NCBI RefSeq assembly: GCF_036884255.1
Contig: NZ_CP145605.1
Location: 5,022,001-5,086,000, forward strand
Length of the DNA stretch: 64,000 bases
Reading direction: 5' to 3'
Origin: Paenibacillus tundrae
GTDB taxonomy: Bacteria > Bacillota > Bacilli > Paenibacillales > Paenibacillaceae
Shown: positions 63,910-64,000 of the stretch, in pieces
Numbering within the stretch: the stretch's first letter is position 1
Layout of the letters: the number at the start of each line of letters is the position of its first letter
Notes under the pieces: generated by a model
What the model was told of the DNA's origin: nothing
Databases searched by the model: none
The model's input: the letters and a program-made list of their open reading frames with translations, nothing else
Program-made: the position numbers and the translations under genes

Positions 63910-63954
63910 GTGTCATTCCTCCGTTACTTAATCATCATCGCCAAAAAACAAAAA

Positions 63955-64000
63955 AACCTTTCATCCATCAAAGGACGAAAGGTTAGCTTTCGCGGTACCA
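63955..64000 (-). promoter_or_regulatory. 3' part of the valS T-box leader (cut by the window edge)
   Basis: The minus strand enters with TGGTACCGCG, the T-box core. A terminator hairpin follows (AACCTTTCGTCC with GGATGAAAGGTT, 63955-63984) and seven Ts. Stem I with the expected valine specifier lies outside the window. Confidence 0.88.

Overview
The window is a chromosomal segment of a spore-forming Bacillota, most likely Paenibacillus or a close relative. Three things point there: gene order closely parallel to the Bacillus subtilis region from valS to the aspS-yrvM end, sporulation genes (spoVB, bofC, a safA-like gene, spo0B, spoIVFA/B, a spoIIB-like gene, a SpoIID-like gene), and Paenibacillus-type departures such as separate secD and secF, a RuvC resolvase and a membrane-anchored Spo0B. 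Nearly everything is transcribed leftward (minus strand). The rightward genes are uraA, spoVB and a yrzE-like gene. I see no phage, insertion sequence or CRISPR array.

Left part (1-29,400). A possible structured RNA lies downstream of tcdA. It is followed by the tcdA-aspS-hisS operon, which is controlled by a complete T-box leader with its own promoter and terminator. Next come a hypothetical gene and a PfpI/DJ-1 gene separated from hisS by three stacked terminators. Then dtd-relA (stringent response, D-aminoacyl-tRNA quality control), uraA and apt (nucleobase uptake and salvage), recJ, a cation-efflux gene, secF-secD-comN, spoVB, a DUF421 gene and the yrzE-like gene. The yajC-tgt-queA-spoIID-like-ruvB-ruvA-ruvC block links protein export, queuosine tRNA modification and Holliday-junction processing. 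bofC follows, preceded by a forespore-type (SigG-like) promoter.

Middle part (29,459-35,730). One complete rrn operon (16S-23S-5S) is followed by nine tRNA genes (Asn, Glu, Val, fMet, Asp, Gly, Arg, Leu, Pro) and a terminator. A promoter lies upstream of 16S. Inverted repeats flanking 16S and 23S are the expected pre-rRNA processing stems. The rrn operon sits between bofC and the LysM/SafA-like gene. A 17-base piece of the tRNA-Glu 3' end is duplicated in the tRNA spacer.

Right part (36,057-64,000). It starts with a LysM spore-coat-like protein, ilvE, and a five-gene regulator/threonine/phenylalanine operon (pheB-hom-thrC-thrB-pheA) with a clear promoter. Then come obg and spo0B; the L21-Prp-L27 ribosomal operon with its L21 leader; rng; spoIVFA-spoIVFB with a strong SigE-type promoter; minC-minD; mreB-mreC-mreD; radC; maf; DUF4321; a SpoIIB-like SPOR protein; murC; folC; and valS. 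The window ends inside the valS T-box. Together these couple cell shape and septum placement, mother-cell sigma-K activation, the phosphorelay, ribosome assembly and cell-wall precursor synthesis. Most calls rest on clear family motifs and synteny. Exact start codons were chosen from ribosome binding sites where visible.
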